A stretch of 64,000 nt of DNA from Mycteria americana (lineage: Eukaryota > Chordata > Aves > Ciconiiformes > Ciconiidae), in assembly GCF_035582795.1 (NCBI RefSeq), contig NC_134371.1, positions 45,673,001 to 45,737,000 of the forward strand, given 5' to 3'. The notes below the pieces were generated by a model, which was given only the letters and a program-made list of their open reading frames with translations, was not told the DNA's origin and did no database searches. The position numbers and the translations under genes are program-made. Shown piece after piece: positions 21,531 to 54,525 of the stretch. How positions within the stretch are numbered: position 1 is the stretch's first letter; the number at the start of each line of letters is the position of its first letter.

Positions 21531-24500
21531 TTGTTTTCTTGCTTACATCTAAACACAAAATGAAACTATAAAAAGTTCACATTAATGTTTAAATCTTGTT
21601 TCTTCTCGTATTTCAGCAACATAGAAATTGTAGGAAATATGCACCATTTTTGTTTCTCCTTTTGTTCCCCAATGTTTGTCTTACTTTCATGTATAATTTA
21701 GCTTTCTGATGTTATCAGAGGGAGGCTACTGAAGAATTAGGCTTCTCATGTCATTCTTGAGGACAACGTGGTGTTACCCTGTTCTCTTCAGAAGTAAGTT
21801 TCACAGTTGCAAGTCAACTGATAAACTCTTGTACTCTGGTTAGCTTCCATTGTTCTAAAACCACAGAAACTTACTGGTCGGTGTAATAGGATTGTTTCAG
21901 ATGGGAAGGTTTTCAAGATAAACTGAAGTCTTATCTTCATCAAGACAGCAATAAACAATATGACTTTTAGTGAAATAACTTGTACTTGTTAGTGGTGCAA
22001 TCTTGAACAGAAATAGTATCGAAAAAATAAGGTCTCTCTTCCAGATTTGTAAATTAGCAACTTTTTCCAGTCCAAATCATGCCTTTTTTGGGGTTTTGTG
22101 TTGTCCCTGCTGGGTTGCAGAGCAAGAGCAAGGACTTGCTGAAAGGGGACATGACATCACTGCACTGTCAACAGGCAGACTGAATTGTTGGGCTAACTTA
22201 CACAGATAAAGAATCTCTAAATTTCAGAGGTATTCAAAGGACAGCTTCAAGAATACAGGAAATCTGATGGTAGTGCTTTTAGTACTGAATTGAAAACTAC
22301 TGTGGATGAAAATGAATAGCCTTCCCTCCTCCCTCTAAAACTGGTTATTTTTCAGCCAGCTCAATTGGTTCCCTGTACGGCATCACAAACAGGCTGACAC
22401 AAGCAAGGAATTATGTTGGAACACAAACACCCAGTTGCACGCACTAAAGCTATTTTTTCAGTGGCAAGCCCAGCTCAAAATTTTCATCCAAAACCAGTCT
22501 TTGTACAGACAGGCTTTAGAACAGGCTTCATTTTCTCTATTCTTTGGCAAGTAACACCATACTTGAGAAACTTCAGATCACACCCTGGTTAATTTGACAG
22601 AATATGACTCTGCTGCGTGTCTGAATTTGTGCAGAATTTGTGAATCAAAATTTGTACTGCTGTGGGATCCAGTGCAGAGATCTGGTACCACCAACTGCAG
22701 AATAATCATCTTGGTTACATTTGGAACCTAAGCTTTTGGATCAATTGCCACACAAAAGTGATATAAAAAATAGCTTTGTTCCTCAAATACAGTTCTACTG
22801 ATCAGGTGTTGATGTCAGATGTCTTTTTTCCAACAACTTAGAGCTTTGTAAGGGCTAAGCCTTTAACTACTTACATCTTTTCAAATAGCAAATTAGCATT
22901 TCTTTGCTGCCTTGTTACTAACTTAATGAGCTGAATAAGCACTTTGAAGAATTGTGGCTATAAAGATCTATCTTGACAGCCACAGCCCTTTACATCTGCT
23001 TTTACATTTTCTAATTACTTAAAAAAAAATTAAAACCAGCAACAACAAAAACCAAAAAACCCACACAAATTATCTTATTTCAGGTCTAGATGGCGGAAAA
23101 AAAGTCAGTATTTTTAACATGCACAGCATCTTTGTTCATTTATAAGCAATTTGTTTTTAAAAGCAAACTATTCCATTTAGGAAAAAAGATGTGAAGTGTG
23201 TTTGTGTATGCATACGTATAAATGCACAGATAAATGCACATATACTTTTAGACTTACTTGCTTACACATAGATGTAAAAAGAAATACACTTTATTTAGAC
23301 AGCCACAACAAAGAGTTAAATATGGTAGTGAAGCTACTCTAGCTTATTTCCTTCTAGCAAGAAAGAAAAGCAGCTGCCTTGTCTGTTTTACACTCAGAAC
23401 TACTGGTCTTTGTAAGAGGCAGGGAAGCAATATACAACATATACATTTAAGAGCTCAGTACAAACTCTTTGGGAGATAGAGTTCTTAACACCAGGCTTTT
23501 TATCCAGTTCTGAATTCAAGGATACCACTGATGGACGCTAGACAGAACTGCCTCTGATCAGAAAAGTTAATAACAACTAGGATTTCAAGAAAGGATGGAA
23601 AACAGTAGAAAAGAGTTAAGCATTGCACTGAAAATGTTATTTAAAACTTTCTTCAGACTCATTCCACATTACGAACAACTGGATGTATAAAATACTTAGG
23701 AGTAAGTAATTAATTATCCATTGACAAATTTGTTAAGCAAGATACTGAAAATTTTTTTCACATAAGATGTGCTTAAGTTTTCAGTTAATGGTATGTGAAC
23801 TTTATGGAGACACACAAAGTAATATCTATAGGCATTTTTATGTCACTGTTAATCTGTTAGTGGAGCTTTGCAGAAACACTAAAAGCTAATACAAAGCTTT
23901 CCACCAAGGCAGCTCTGTCTTATCCTTTCTACATTGTCACTGTGTTACGAGATGTCTGCATTACGAGACCTGGCAAGGCCCCACAAGCCTGCAATTATTT
24001 AAATTACCTGAAGCCAGATTATACTTTGGCTCAGTATTTTTCTTGTTTAAACTACCTGAAACTGGAGCTATGATGCTGACATAAACAATTCTCCTACAGA
24101 TTATGCAAGAATTTAGCTCAATTGTCACCCCAAAGTTCTGGAAATCCTTTCTTGAAATGAGTAAAAACTGTTTCCAGAAGTAAAGTTTTAAACAGAATTT
24201 TTTTTTTGCAACTTTTTACAAGATCATGTAAACATAATATAAAATGTAAAGCGTTTAATGGCTCTGTTGTTATGACTAAAGATCAGGGGATTGGCCCATT
24301 TTTATGATGACAACACAAAGATGTTTTGCACAAACTGCTGAACTCCACTGGCAGATCTTGTGCAAGGTTAGCACTGGGCAATAATTCTAAGAATGCACCC
24401 AGCCCTGCTGACATTGTCTGCGGCCACCTGCAACATCTGTAAAATAGTCGCACAATTACTATTTTCTTTTCTGAAACGTTCCAAGAACAGACTACAGTGC

Positions 24501-26330
24501 TTTGTCTTGTCACTAGGCAATGCAGAACTCCTCCTCTACTAATCCTGATTTTCAGGCTCCCTAAACCCCACACCCAACAGCTTTGCTATTCATGAGAGTT
24601 ACCTTCCTTGCAATAATGACTAGGGAGTTCAAAGCGAGCCAAGACCATCCCAAAGACATCTTTCTATGCCTGAGTAAAAAGTTATCAACAACCAGAGAAC
24701 AGGGTCTTCCATCTGCCCTTTTCCGATAGGATGCTACTATGTATCCTCACCAAATACTTAAGAGTAGTATGGTTGCCCTCCAAAGCAGGTGCATCAAGTA
24801 ATGCTACTTAATCTTTCGTACCTCTTTCTGAGGACAGATACTTAGTTCTTGAAATCTCTTTCCAGACTATAGGAATTTGCTACTTCCTTGTGAAAGGCCT
24901 GACATTCTGAGCAGGAAACAGAATAATTTTAAATTCAGAATTAACTCTTCCTTTTGGGTCTATAACTGGGGAGAAGCTTTACCTTTCTTTCATCCCCAAA
25001 CTCTTGCCTTCCAGAGATACGGTCTCACAGATTTGATCTCAGGACCTCCACTGAAAACAAAGCTACTGTACAAAAGATAGGTAAACCACAGTATCACCAT
25101 TGTGAAATCAAGATTAAATTTAAAAGCATATGTGTGCTTACCTAGCGTTTTGTAGATTAAAGTTTAAAATGGACTTTTCTTATGCAAGTGTACGTTCAGC
25201 AAAGTTATGCATACAGCTTTGTTTAGTCAATTAAAGTCATCTTGTTTCTCCGCACTCCCTCTGATTTATCATCGCTATTATATCACATGTATTGGGAAAC
25301 AGTTTCATTTCTGTAATTACATTTTCTATTAATCAGGGCCTCCAAAGGCAACTAAGCAACAAGTGATAGCTTTATAAGTAAATGGAAGGATTCGGTGTTT
25401 TACTAGCTTCCTGGCATGCGATGCTGGGACTTGAGGGTGGCAGAAGGAACCATCAAGTTCCACATTCCTTGCTCGGCCTGGCAGAGTCACTGCTGTGCAG
25501 CCAGGTGGCACTCCTTGTTGGACGGCCTTCAGGACATTTCTCTGTTTTCCTTTTCAGAAAGAAAGAGAGAATAACATTATGATTCCCCTCTGCCCTTCAG
25601 CTGATCCTCAGCAAAACAGTTTGCAAGCAGACTCAAACTCACTGTGGTTTCTTAACCTTTTTAACCATCAATGTGACAGAGAATCCAGTTCAGCTTCAGT
25701 CAAATCCCTGATAACCTTCCCTGGACCTCTGATACATGTCACACATGTATAATTTAAAAAAAAAAAAAATCAGGTCTCTGCTACGTCCTTTGTCAGAAAA
25801 TTGTCACCATCTCCATTTTGACAAGGCCTGCCAATGCCCTGCGGTATCCACACAGGAGTTTTGTCCAAGTGCTATGCTAGCATTTTAACATGATTTTCTG
25901 TATCTCATCTCACAGCTATATTTAAACAGAGAAAGCTTTTCAACTGTTCACCACGATAATTCTTAGATGCCATAATCTTCTGACAATTACAAAAATGCAT
26001 TAAATGTAACTAAATGTCAAATTATATATAAATACATCTTCATAAAATATGTGCAAAACATATACACGTATGATTTCCGTAAAGAATGCATTCTTTTTTC
26101 AACTGTCTCACGAAGCAGAAAACAGCAAAAACACACTAAAGAAATGTGGCAGCGCCTCATGCAGTAATTAAAGGTGTTGCCAACAAGCCATAAGCCTCCG
26201 CCACATGAGCAAAGGAAATATGGTCGTGGCAGATCGTGATGGCAGGCTGGCAATCCTAATCAAAAGGGGAAGAAAGTGCATCTGCTCTGTATTTACTATG
26301 TGATTTTTGGGGGTATCTCAGGAGACGTTT
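21531..26330. other. Intergenic region between CAMSAP2 and WDR47
   Basis: About 4.8 kb of AT-rich sequence. Open frames are all short (under 100 codons) and resemble no protein I know. There is a poly(A) tract at about 25755-25768. I see no RNA gene, no CR1 and no LTR here. It may hold CAMSAP2 downstream sequence or distal WDR47 enhancers, but nothing in the sequence proves either. Confidence 0.6.
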
Positions 26331-26723
26331 GAGCGGTGAGGTAACAGCGCGTGTGTAACTAACGGCTCGGTGGCAGAGTTTTCACGCCAGCACCTGGAAG
26401 GCAGCGCTGAGAGAGCCGAGGGACAGGCAGGGGTGAGCGGCTGGCCAGGCCGGCCCCACAGGCCTCTGAGGGGCCAGGGCTGGGCGTGGAGCCCGGGAGA
26501 CAGGGCCCGGCTGCCCCGCGGGGACACCCCTGTGTGTGGGGACACCGAATTATTTTTAAGTTCTTCTCACAGCACCCCTCCCCGTTCCATGCCCACCGTC
26601 AGGGAGCCCACCGAGGCAAGGACCGGCCCCGCCCGCGGGCGAGGCGCCGGGCGCCTGGGAAAGCGGCGGGCGGAGGAACGTCACGCCGCTCCCCCGGGAC
26701 AGGCTCGGAGCCGCCGCGGGGTT

Positions 26724-26867
26724 TCACAGAATCAAAGGATGGTATAGGTCGGAAAAGACCTTTAAGATCATCGAATCCAACCGTAAACCCAACACTACCA
26801 AGACCACCACTACACCATGTCCCTAAGCACCTCATCCAAACGTCTTTTAAATACCTCCAGGGATGGT
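26724..26867 (-). mobile_element. CR1 LINE 3'-end fragment inside the WDR47 CpG island
   Basis: About 144 bp that reads as the reverse complement of the CR1 3' end: CACAGAATCAAAGGATGG, a pyrimidine-poor GGAAAAGACCTTTAAGATC block, then AAATACCTCCAGGGATGGT. It is 5'-truncated and fairly diverged. Its AT-rich sequence splits the island into two parts, with the WDR47 first exon about 0.4-0.5 kb downstream. Confidence 0.85.
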
Positions 26868-27231
26868 TCCGCGGGCGGACGCCGGTGAGCCCGCGCTAGC
26901 CGCGCCCCGCTCCCGCGGCTACCTCAGCCTCGGGGCGCCGAGGGGGGGGCGCGGCCGGTCCCCGACGGCAGTGCCAGCCCCGGCGGGCGGGGGCTCTCCC
27001 CGCCGCTAACAAAGCCGGCCCCGCCCCGCCCGGCGGCCGCCGCCATCTGTCCCTCCCGCCCCCGCGGCGCGGCGACGCCCAGCCGGGCCGGCCCCGCCCC
27101 GCCCCCTTTCGCTTTCCACTCAGGCCGCGGCGCGGGCACCCCGCCCCGGCGCGGGGAGGATCCTGGGGCGCCGCGCCGGCAGGCAGTCAGCGGTGAGGGC
27201 GGGTGGCAGCCGCAGCGCGGAGCGGGGGCGA

Positions 27232-27255
27232 GACACCGACACCGACACCGATACC
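27232..27255 (+). repeat. GACACC hexanucleotide repeat in the WDR47 promoter
   Basis: Three perfect GACACC units plus one GATACC, followed directly by CCCGCG/CCCGCC repeats and GC boxes. It is within about 110 bp of the first donor, so it lies in the core promoter or the 5'UTR. Confidence 0.85.
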
Positions 27256-27289
27256 GGGCCCGCGCCCGCGCCCGCCCCCGCCCCGCCCC

Positions 27290-27363
27290 GCCGCTGAGGC
27301 CTGCCGCCATCTTCCCCTCACGCCCCGCTGGTGACGGCACGGACGGGCCGACGGTCCCCTCAG
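27290..27363 (+). other. WDR47: WDR47 non-coding first exon (5' end estimated)
   Basis: The 3' end is set by CCTCAG|GTGAGT. The 5' end is a guess from the YY1 site. No ATG lies between about 27290 and the donor, so the exon is untranslated unless a downstream alternative exon supplies a start. Confidence 0.5.
27303..27313 (+). promoter_or_regulatory. WDR47: YY1 site at the WDR47 start region
   Basis: GCCGCCATCTT is an exact match to the YY1 motif often found just downstream of transcription starts in CpG-island promoters. A weaker copy, GCCGCCATCTG, is at 27039-27049. This suggests a start site near 27290. Confidence 0.6.
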
Positions 27364-28582
27364 GTGAGTGTCGGCGGGCGGGCGGCCGCGCCGCGGAGGG
27401 GCCGGGAGCGACCTGGCGGGGAGGGGCTGGGCCGGGGCCGGCTGACCACGCAGGGCGGCGGGGCAGGGGCTGCGGCCGCTGCGCCGTGAGGTGGGCGCTG
27501 CCCGGCGGCCTCGCCGACCCTGGGGCCGCCCACCTTCGCGTCCCGTCGCTGGCGTGCGGGCACGGCCGTGCTGCGCGGGGCCTGCCGCCGCTTCCCCCGC
27601 TGAGGGGAGCATTGCCCCGGCTGCCGGCACGGCGTCTTGAGCGGCGGTGACGCCCGACCGCCGCCGTCCCTTTGTTGTGGCATCCGCAGGCGGTGCGGGT
27701 GGGCTGGGGTGCGGGCGGCCCGGGCCAGCCTGGCCGCGGTGGCCGGCGCGGTGCGTGCCCGGGCCCCGGCCCCGGGGCGGGCGAGGCGGCGGGCGCGGGG
27801 TGTGCCCTGTCTCCGGGGCCGCTTCAAAGGAGCGTCGGCTCCTCTGCGGCCCTGTCTGCCGCTGGTGCTGAGTTGACATTCCCGAAATGCTAATTCAGGC
27901 TCGGCGCTGTGTAATTAAACAGTGCGGTTGTTTTGAACTCTTTCACTAGCAGAGGTGGATTTCGTGTGGAATCGCACGTGAAGAGAAAAATTTGGTGCAA
28001 GTGGGGTTTTTTTAGTCAAAATGTATTCATTTCTAGTCTCTAACTTGTTTGGGATTTTTGTTTTTCTGCATTCTATTTTCACTCTGATATGGAAGTATTG
28101 CATAATTTAATGTCACCTTTTTGGAATTCATGATGCAGAATGCTCTGGGTAAAGAGTGTGTGTATTGTAGCAGGGATTGATGAATGCAAAGAGCTCTGCT
28201 GGTCACTTCTAAAGCATGGTGAGATAAGGATTACTGTGGTGGCTCTAAAGCAGCAGCTGATCTAAGCAGAGTAAAAAAATGGATTACTGAAGGGCAAGCC
28301 TGTGAAAAATCTGTGATGAAGAAAAGGCTGGTATGTAAGAGGACACTTATTTGCTGTGTGTTGGAGTAGAAAAAGGTTTCAATCATAGAGTTCAACTGTA
28401 CGAAGTTTCATGAAGGTTTTCTATTAAAGGCTTAATATGTTCAATATAGTTCATTTGAAATAATGAATCGTGCAATCTCTTAAGGTAAAATGGGTGTCAG
28501 TGAATTGCAGTAACTGTTGTGAGAATCAATTGTAATAAAAAATTTGGCCTATAGACTTTTTTTCTAAATTCTTTTGATATAG

Positions 28583-28711
28583 AATAACTGGAAGATGATT
28601 GAGGGCACATCAGAAATGGAGCCACTAGGTACTGACTGGGCCCCGAGTACCCCGTGGGGTCTGTGTAGGCGGAACTCCGGAGTGGCCTCTGAGCAGGCCC
28701 AAGAGTCATAT
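28583..28711 (+). other. Candidate alternative WDR47 exon encoding an N-terminal extension
   Basis: A 129-nt GC-rich island in an AT-rich intron, bounded by a T-rich acceptor (TTTTGATATAG) and a consensus donor (CATAT|GTAAGT). An ATG at 28595 with A at -3 opens a frame of 39 codons to the donor. Spliced to the known acceptor at 33387 it reads on in frame through GCT GCC ATC into the usual ATG, adding 42 residues (MIEGTSEMEPLGTDWAPSTP...). It could instead be an untranslated exon or a structured non-coding element: it holds ACCCCGTGGGGT, ACTCCGGAGT and a GGCCT/AGGCC hairpin. Confidence 0.4.
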
Positions 28712-31700
28712 GTAAGTGACTGTGGGATGGATTAAAAGGTGAAATAACTCTATGCAAAACAGCTAGCTTTTAAAATATGTATTACTTCTTCACATTTGGT
28801 TTTTCTGTGATATATCTTACCAAGATGCTGAGGTTATGGATATGCAGTGCAGCTGTCACTGAAGTCAGTGAACCAAGACTTCTAATTAGGCATTGCTTCT
28901 CCCTTTAAATGTATCACTGCTCTCTCAGTATGATACTTAAGATTTGAACTATAATATTTCTTTCTTGTATTTCTGAGTAGTTAGATATTTTATATTCCTT
29001 GCCCATTTTTGTGAATGCATATTGTACACTATTGGCGAGTGATCTGTTTCAGATTACAAATAAACGTAGGAATGATGCTTGTTTTAGAATTTCACTATTT
29101 ATTTGTTTTCCAGAATATTAAACCTTACTTTAACTTTCTATCATGTGAATGCATATACATTTTAAATTTCTTCTAAGGGAGGTAACTTAAAGAGAAAGAC
29201 TATTTAGACACTATTTTTAGACACTTGTAGTTTATAAACATTTTCCTGAAATAGTATGTTTATATGCATAAGTGTGTGTGTATATATATATTTAATTTTT
29301 TTTAAGAATTGTTTTCTATGCTTATAATACCATGAGAAGATTCTTGCCGTTGGCAAGGGTAAGAACATGAGTAAGAACAGAACAAGAGTGAAAACGCTCT
29401 CTGGAAAATTTAGGAGTAGGTAGTCTATGTTCCAGAGAGCTTGTTTAAAGGACATCTTGTCCATTGAAGCTACAGAGAAAAGATGTGCCAGGTTTGTGGC
29501 AAGAAGTTGTTTTGTTTTGTTTTTCTTGACGTTGATTTATTAGGAAGAAAACAAATTTAAATACAGAACCAGGGGAAGATGATAAGGGGGAGTGGACAGG
29601 AGAAAGAAAGGAGGACAGGTGTGGAAAAGTGCTGTGCTGGGTAAGATGAAATGGTTGTAGCAAAAACCTGGTTGGTAGAAGGCACCTGAAATGTTAAGCT
29701 CTAATACTCATTTACTTTCATTTATACCTCAAGCTAGTGCTGTGCTTCAATCATTCTTGATTATTAGTGCTTGAGCTGATCAGATTGTGACGTTATGTGC
29801 CATATGTGCTGGCAGAAAGCAGTATAGTGGGATGGACCAAAGATGCAGCTTTTGAGCTCTAATCTTGAGTTTCCCTGCTGTTCTTTGCTTTTTAATTATT
29901 ATTATTTTTATTTATACACATACCACTGAATATCAGAAAACCTGATACATTTCATAGGGGGTGATGTGTAAGCCTATGTATATTTATAATTTCATGATAG
30001 TGTTACAGTGCTGCTTATTATTTTGACAGCATAATGCTTATAAGAGAAGTCTGATCTTATCAGCCTAAAAAAATCAATTAAGTGAAAATCTCCTCTAGTA
30101 GGTTTACCATTCTTTTCAAGCTATTTGTGTTGTTCTGACAGCAAATGCACACTAAATTTTTTCATAATATTGTTAGTGTATGAGCTTATCCATGTACTTC
30201 AACTCTTCTTCAGAAATTCAGTATCCAAACTGTGTTTGGATATTATATTATATTTTTCTTAACAGGACCCTAAAGGTGCTGTTACTAGTCCGATATGAAA
30301 TATGGAGGGTGCCAATCATCCTTTATCCTAATTTATATGGGCAATATAAATAAAGTAAATTAAGTGTTAGAATTGGCAAAGGCTTTACGTTCAGGACAAA
30401 CCTGTTCTTTTAAAACTACAATGGAGGATGGAAGACAACTTCTTGCAGATGCTAGGTTTTACTTAATGTAGTGGTACTGTTAAGCAAAGTGCCGAGTATT
30501 ATGCTCGCTTTTCCATCAATAGATTATATAAATAATTAATTTTAAGACACTCTTGAAGCTATGTAGGGTGGCTTCCTCTTTAGACTTGAGTCCAGTAGAT
30601 CCAATTGAAAAGAAAGCTGGACTTGGTATTCCTTTCTTCAAAGGGAGTGTTAGTCTGAGTCTTTCTAGTAGTTTTCTGATGGAGAGTCTCAGTATAGATT
30701 TGCCTAAGTTTTACTTTGTCTTTTGGCAAGGAAGTTAATTTAATTTATATAAAAACCACCAGTGCCATAAAGCATAATAAATAAGAAATGCAAATGCATT
30801 AGGTGAGGTTGGGAATTAGGATGTTAGTACTAAACTGCTGGTTAAATTTGTGATGATTTTTTTTCCTTCAGTGTATAAGAGTAGGGTTGAATTTTTCTCT
30901 GGGATCAAAAATCCATATCTGTTTGCCAAAAGCAGAAGTTGAAACAGTGCTAAAATGTAAGGAAAAAGCATCTTTCTACAAATTCTGGCTTTGGATTGGT
31001 GTGTCTATCTGCTTTCTTTCCTGCAGCAAAGCATTCTGCAAGCCAGACTTTAATTTTTTTCTTTGACTTTACTAGCTGAGAGTGGGTGCGTCGTCTTTGG
31101 GTGTGTCTTTCATGAGAGCCATCAAAATACTTGGTGACTGGAGTCTTCTGTGACTAAAATCAGAATTAAACCCAGCCATTTTTAAAAAGAAGTTAGGCCA
31201 TTTCATCTGGCACAATTAGGTCTCTGTTGTTCCAAAATAAACTATGCTGCTATAATCGAATGCTTTCCCAGTCAAAAGTTCTGGCAAAAATTTACTTGGA
31301 AAAAAGTTGGCATACAACTGTGAGGAACATGGAAAACTTGGGGATTTAGATTATGTAGTACAAAAACGCCTCTTATTAATGCCTAATTTTTGGTATCCCT
31401 TCAAGTTCATTGGCTTGTAATGATCAGTGAGAAGTTGCACTGGAGTATTTGTCTCTTCACCTCTTCTCCAGTAAATAATTAATTTCTTGTTAATACTTGG
31501 AGTGTCTTATTTGGATTATTCAAACTTATTATATCTGTTCTTTGATTTCTTATTACCAGTTTCTGTGCATTTTTCCTAATACGAGATAGATAACTAGCTT
31601 ATGGACTCCAGTCTTCCAAGGCCAAGGTATCTGGAGGCTGCGACATCTCTTCAGCTTGTCTTGGGAGCTGCATTACCTGCAGCAGGTTGTCTTTCAGCAT

Positions 31701-33386
31701 CGTAGTTGCTAGACTTCTGCATAAGTAAATAGTTGCATGAGGGAATTAAGAAGTATTTTGATTTCCGCTTTTGAATTCAAAGGGGGAGCAGCTAGGGTAA
31801 CTGTAACCTACTGCTGTGGACATCTTGCTCTGTATGGTCATCTCCCTTTATTCATTTTTCTGATTACTGTTACTCCACTGTCTCTCCTTGTTCCTGGGGA
31901 TATTGCCTCCTGCTGATGGTTCATCACTGATACTGGCTTCTTCTCTGTTCTTTGATGTACTCTCATAATCAATTTAAGTCAGGTTAAGACTTTGCTACTG
32001 CCAGAAAGCAAAGCTCTGTCAGTTCCTTGTGTCAGCATTAGAGCCCATGTGTCCACAGAGCGAATAAATGTTTAACTTGTGCCTGAGTCAGAGGAGTGGT
32101 CTGGCTAACCGTACAGCTCCGTTGTGGGTGCCATGAAGTGGCTGGGGATGTGTGGCTTAGTGCAGAGGTGAGAAGAGGGACCACCCCTTTCTGGAGTAAC
32201 GTGGGCTTAAACTGAGTTTCTCCTGATGTGAAATTGCACTCTTGTAGCCGCTAGGTTTTTTTGAAGAGCTCTGGATGAGGCAATGCTACGTGGCTTGGCT
32301 GTTATAAGGTTTCTCCCCATGTCCCCAGATAGTTTTCAGCAGATTAACTTGGGCGCTACAGCTGTAAAGTCTTTCTAAGGTTTAAAAAAAAAGTTGAACA
32401 GCTTTTACGTTAAGTCAGACTTAAGGAACCATGCAAGACTTAGCCAGAAGCAGAATTTATTTTAGGTTTTCTAAGAGAAGTACATGCTACAACTCTCATA
32501 TCCTTGGAGGAATTGTGTTGCAAAAGGAGCTTGGATGTTGTATCCATGGGAGCTTTAAACAAGCTGACTGCTGGCAGCCAGGGCCTTGGCCTGTCACTGC
32601 CCCAGCTGCATCTTCCTGCTTTTCCTTTTTGCTGGCTGGAGAGCTTATTAGACTGTTGAGCCACTTCAGCACATGAGTTGGTGGAAAAGCTAACCCGGTG
32701 ACAAAAGTGAGGAGTGCTAAGGAAGGGCCAGGAACACGCAGCTGGAGGCAGGTGAGTGAATGGGACTTCGGCAGTCAGCGGTCAAACTGGCTTAGGCCAC
32801 CTTGGGTTTGCAGCTTTAGATTCTTCATAAAGCATATAGACAGATATAGGTGTCCTTATGAAGGAAGAATGGAAAGCATTGGTTTAATTGCCATACACCA
32901 GTTCAAAAATAGGGTAGGGGGAGAATGCATTTTTAGTGTGCTGTGCTTTTTGTATGTGTTAAAACATTTAAGTTTATCTGTAAGATCTCTAGAGAATGAC
33001 ATAGTAACTGGCTCATTTTTATGCTCTTTGAACTTCAGTATTTGCATTCCAGAAAGGAAAATTTTACATATTGCAGACTTGGTAAGCACAATATTTTCAC
33101 ACTGCAGGAGGACTGATTTCTTGGTAGATTTGTTTATCTGGACCCCTATATATGCATAGGAGAGAAATAAAAAAGATGCAGATGCATTGTTAGGTCTTAA
33201 TTGTGGCTTCATAATCAACCTCTTAAAATCAATTTCCTAATATTGTCTATTTCATTTTTGTAATGCTACAATATTCTGTCTTGTAAAGCTGTATTTTTAC
33301 AGTTTTTTTAATAGCCAACATTTGTTAACCAAGCATAAAATAAGATATGGATCATAGCTAAAATTCTCTCTTCTTTTCCCTTTTAG

Positions 33387-53263
<19,877 letters not shown>

Positions 53264-54525
53264 AATGCAAACAAAGGCAACCTATGCAGCTAAAGCACAG
53301 AGACCTGAGACTACAGAACTGTAAAAACAAAGTAGTAATAATTAGGCATTGAGAGAGCAGCAGTGGAGCAGGAGAGTGTCTTATGAAGAGGAGGGGCACT
53401 TGTCACAGAGATTTTTCTGGTTTCTAGGAGGTCTTGGTGTTTTTAGTATATTCTTTTGCAGTGCTTTCAGTCTTCCATGTGAACTCATGCTGCTGTGACC
53501 TATTGTAGTCTTGTTGCCAAAGTCTTTGAGGAGACCTCTTACGTTGTCAATGTGCACTCAAAGTAACATGAATGACGTGTTTACAGTTTGGTATTAATTG
53601 CATTCCTTGGTCTTTGCCTCAATGAGAATTTTATAGAGAAACTTAAGTTGAACAACACTTTAAGTCTGTATGTAACTAGTTCCACACACACACATAAAAG
53701 ATAAATTACTTCCGCTGTTTTTTCAGATTTATTATATTCATCACTTCTCAACAAGAGGTCAAACTTTATAACATCTCCACAAGTTCATCTTTTTTAGTAA
53801 TAAATTCTGAACATTAAAGTGACTAGGCAGTAACCACATCTTGATTATGGTCCATTATACAGTGTGGATTTTTTTCTTTTCATCTAAACTGGGGGAAATG
53901 TCACTCTTTTTACTATGTGACAGTGTTTTGAACAAGCTAACATGTTGGAGGGGAAAAAAGTAAAATATTGATTTTTTTTTTTCTCTCTGTAGAAACATAT
54001 AATATTTTACTTTTTGAATGCAACAGAATACCTCTGTGTATAATGTACTGTAGAAAAGAGTGGATTGGCAGCAGTTGTCACAGTGAGCTTAATGGCTATC
54101 AGTTTTTCAAGTAAAAGGGATACCATTAATGCTATAATAGAAACCAGCATGGCTTAAAATGCTATGTCTGCATGATAATTTAAGAATTAAATTGTTTAAA
54201 TTCCCGGTTCAGAAGCTTATCTGAATTTCATTTCTTGCACTGTTTATGTATGGGAAATTGCAGTTTTATTTCTACAAAACTTTAGATTCTAATGTTTATG
54301 TATTGTTATATTTTCATATTGTACAGTTCCTTTTACTTTTTAAAATATAAACCTTAAACATTAGGTTATTTATTTATTTGAACTGCAGTTAAGTTTTGGA
54401 TTCTCTTGGTTACTAAATTATATGTGCACTGTAGCGAGCATTTTTAACTATTGTATAAAAGTGGAAAGGTAACTATAGAAGTGTATCTGTGCTATAATCT
54501 CAATAAAGACCTCCAACACCTGCAG
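53264..54525 (+). other. WDR47: WDR47 3' untranslated region
   Basis: About 1.26 kb after the stop. A proximal AATAAA at 53799-53804 and the likely main AATAAA at 54502-54507 followed by T/GT-rich sequence define possible ends. It has no open frame of note. Confidence 0.8.
54502..54507 (+). terminator. WDR47: Main poly(A) signal of WDR47
   Basis: CTCAATAAAGACCTCC with a GT-rich element about 30 nt downstream (CGTCTGTTATTTTGG). It is the last canonical signal before the CLCC1 CpG island. Confidence 0.75.

Larger units (their letters stand above)
26330..27880 (+). promoter_or_regulatory. WDR47: CpG-island promoter of WDR47
   Basis: A very GC- and CpG-rich block in AT-rich surroundings, with repeated GC boxes (CCCCGCCCC and similar at about 27021-27110 and 27275-27293). 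It ends in a strong donor, CCTCAG|GTGAGT at 27363/27364. The long minus-strand open frames here are only a result of GC content. The island is cut by a CR1 fragment at 26724-26867. Confidence 0.85.

Noticed and set aside
27187-27879. A 230-codon minus-strand open frame in the WDR47 CpG island, with smaller overlapping ones
   Set aside because: Stops are rare in GC-rich DNA. The frame is Arg/Pro/Ala/Gly-rich with no domain, and several frames on both strands are open at once.
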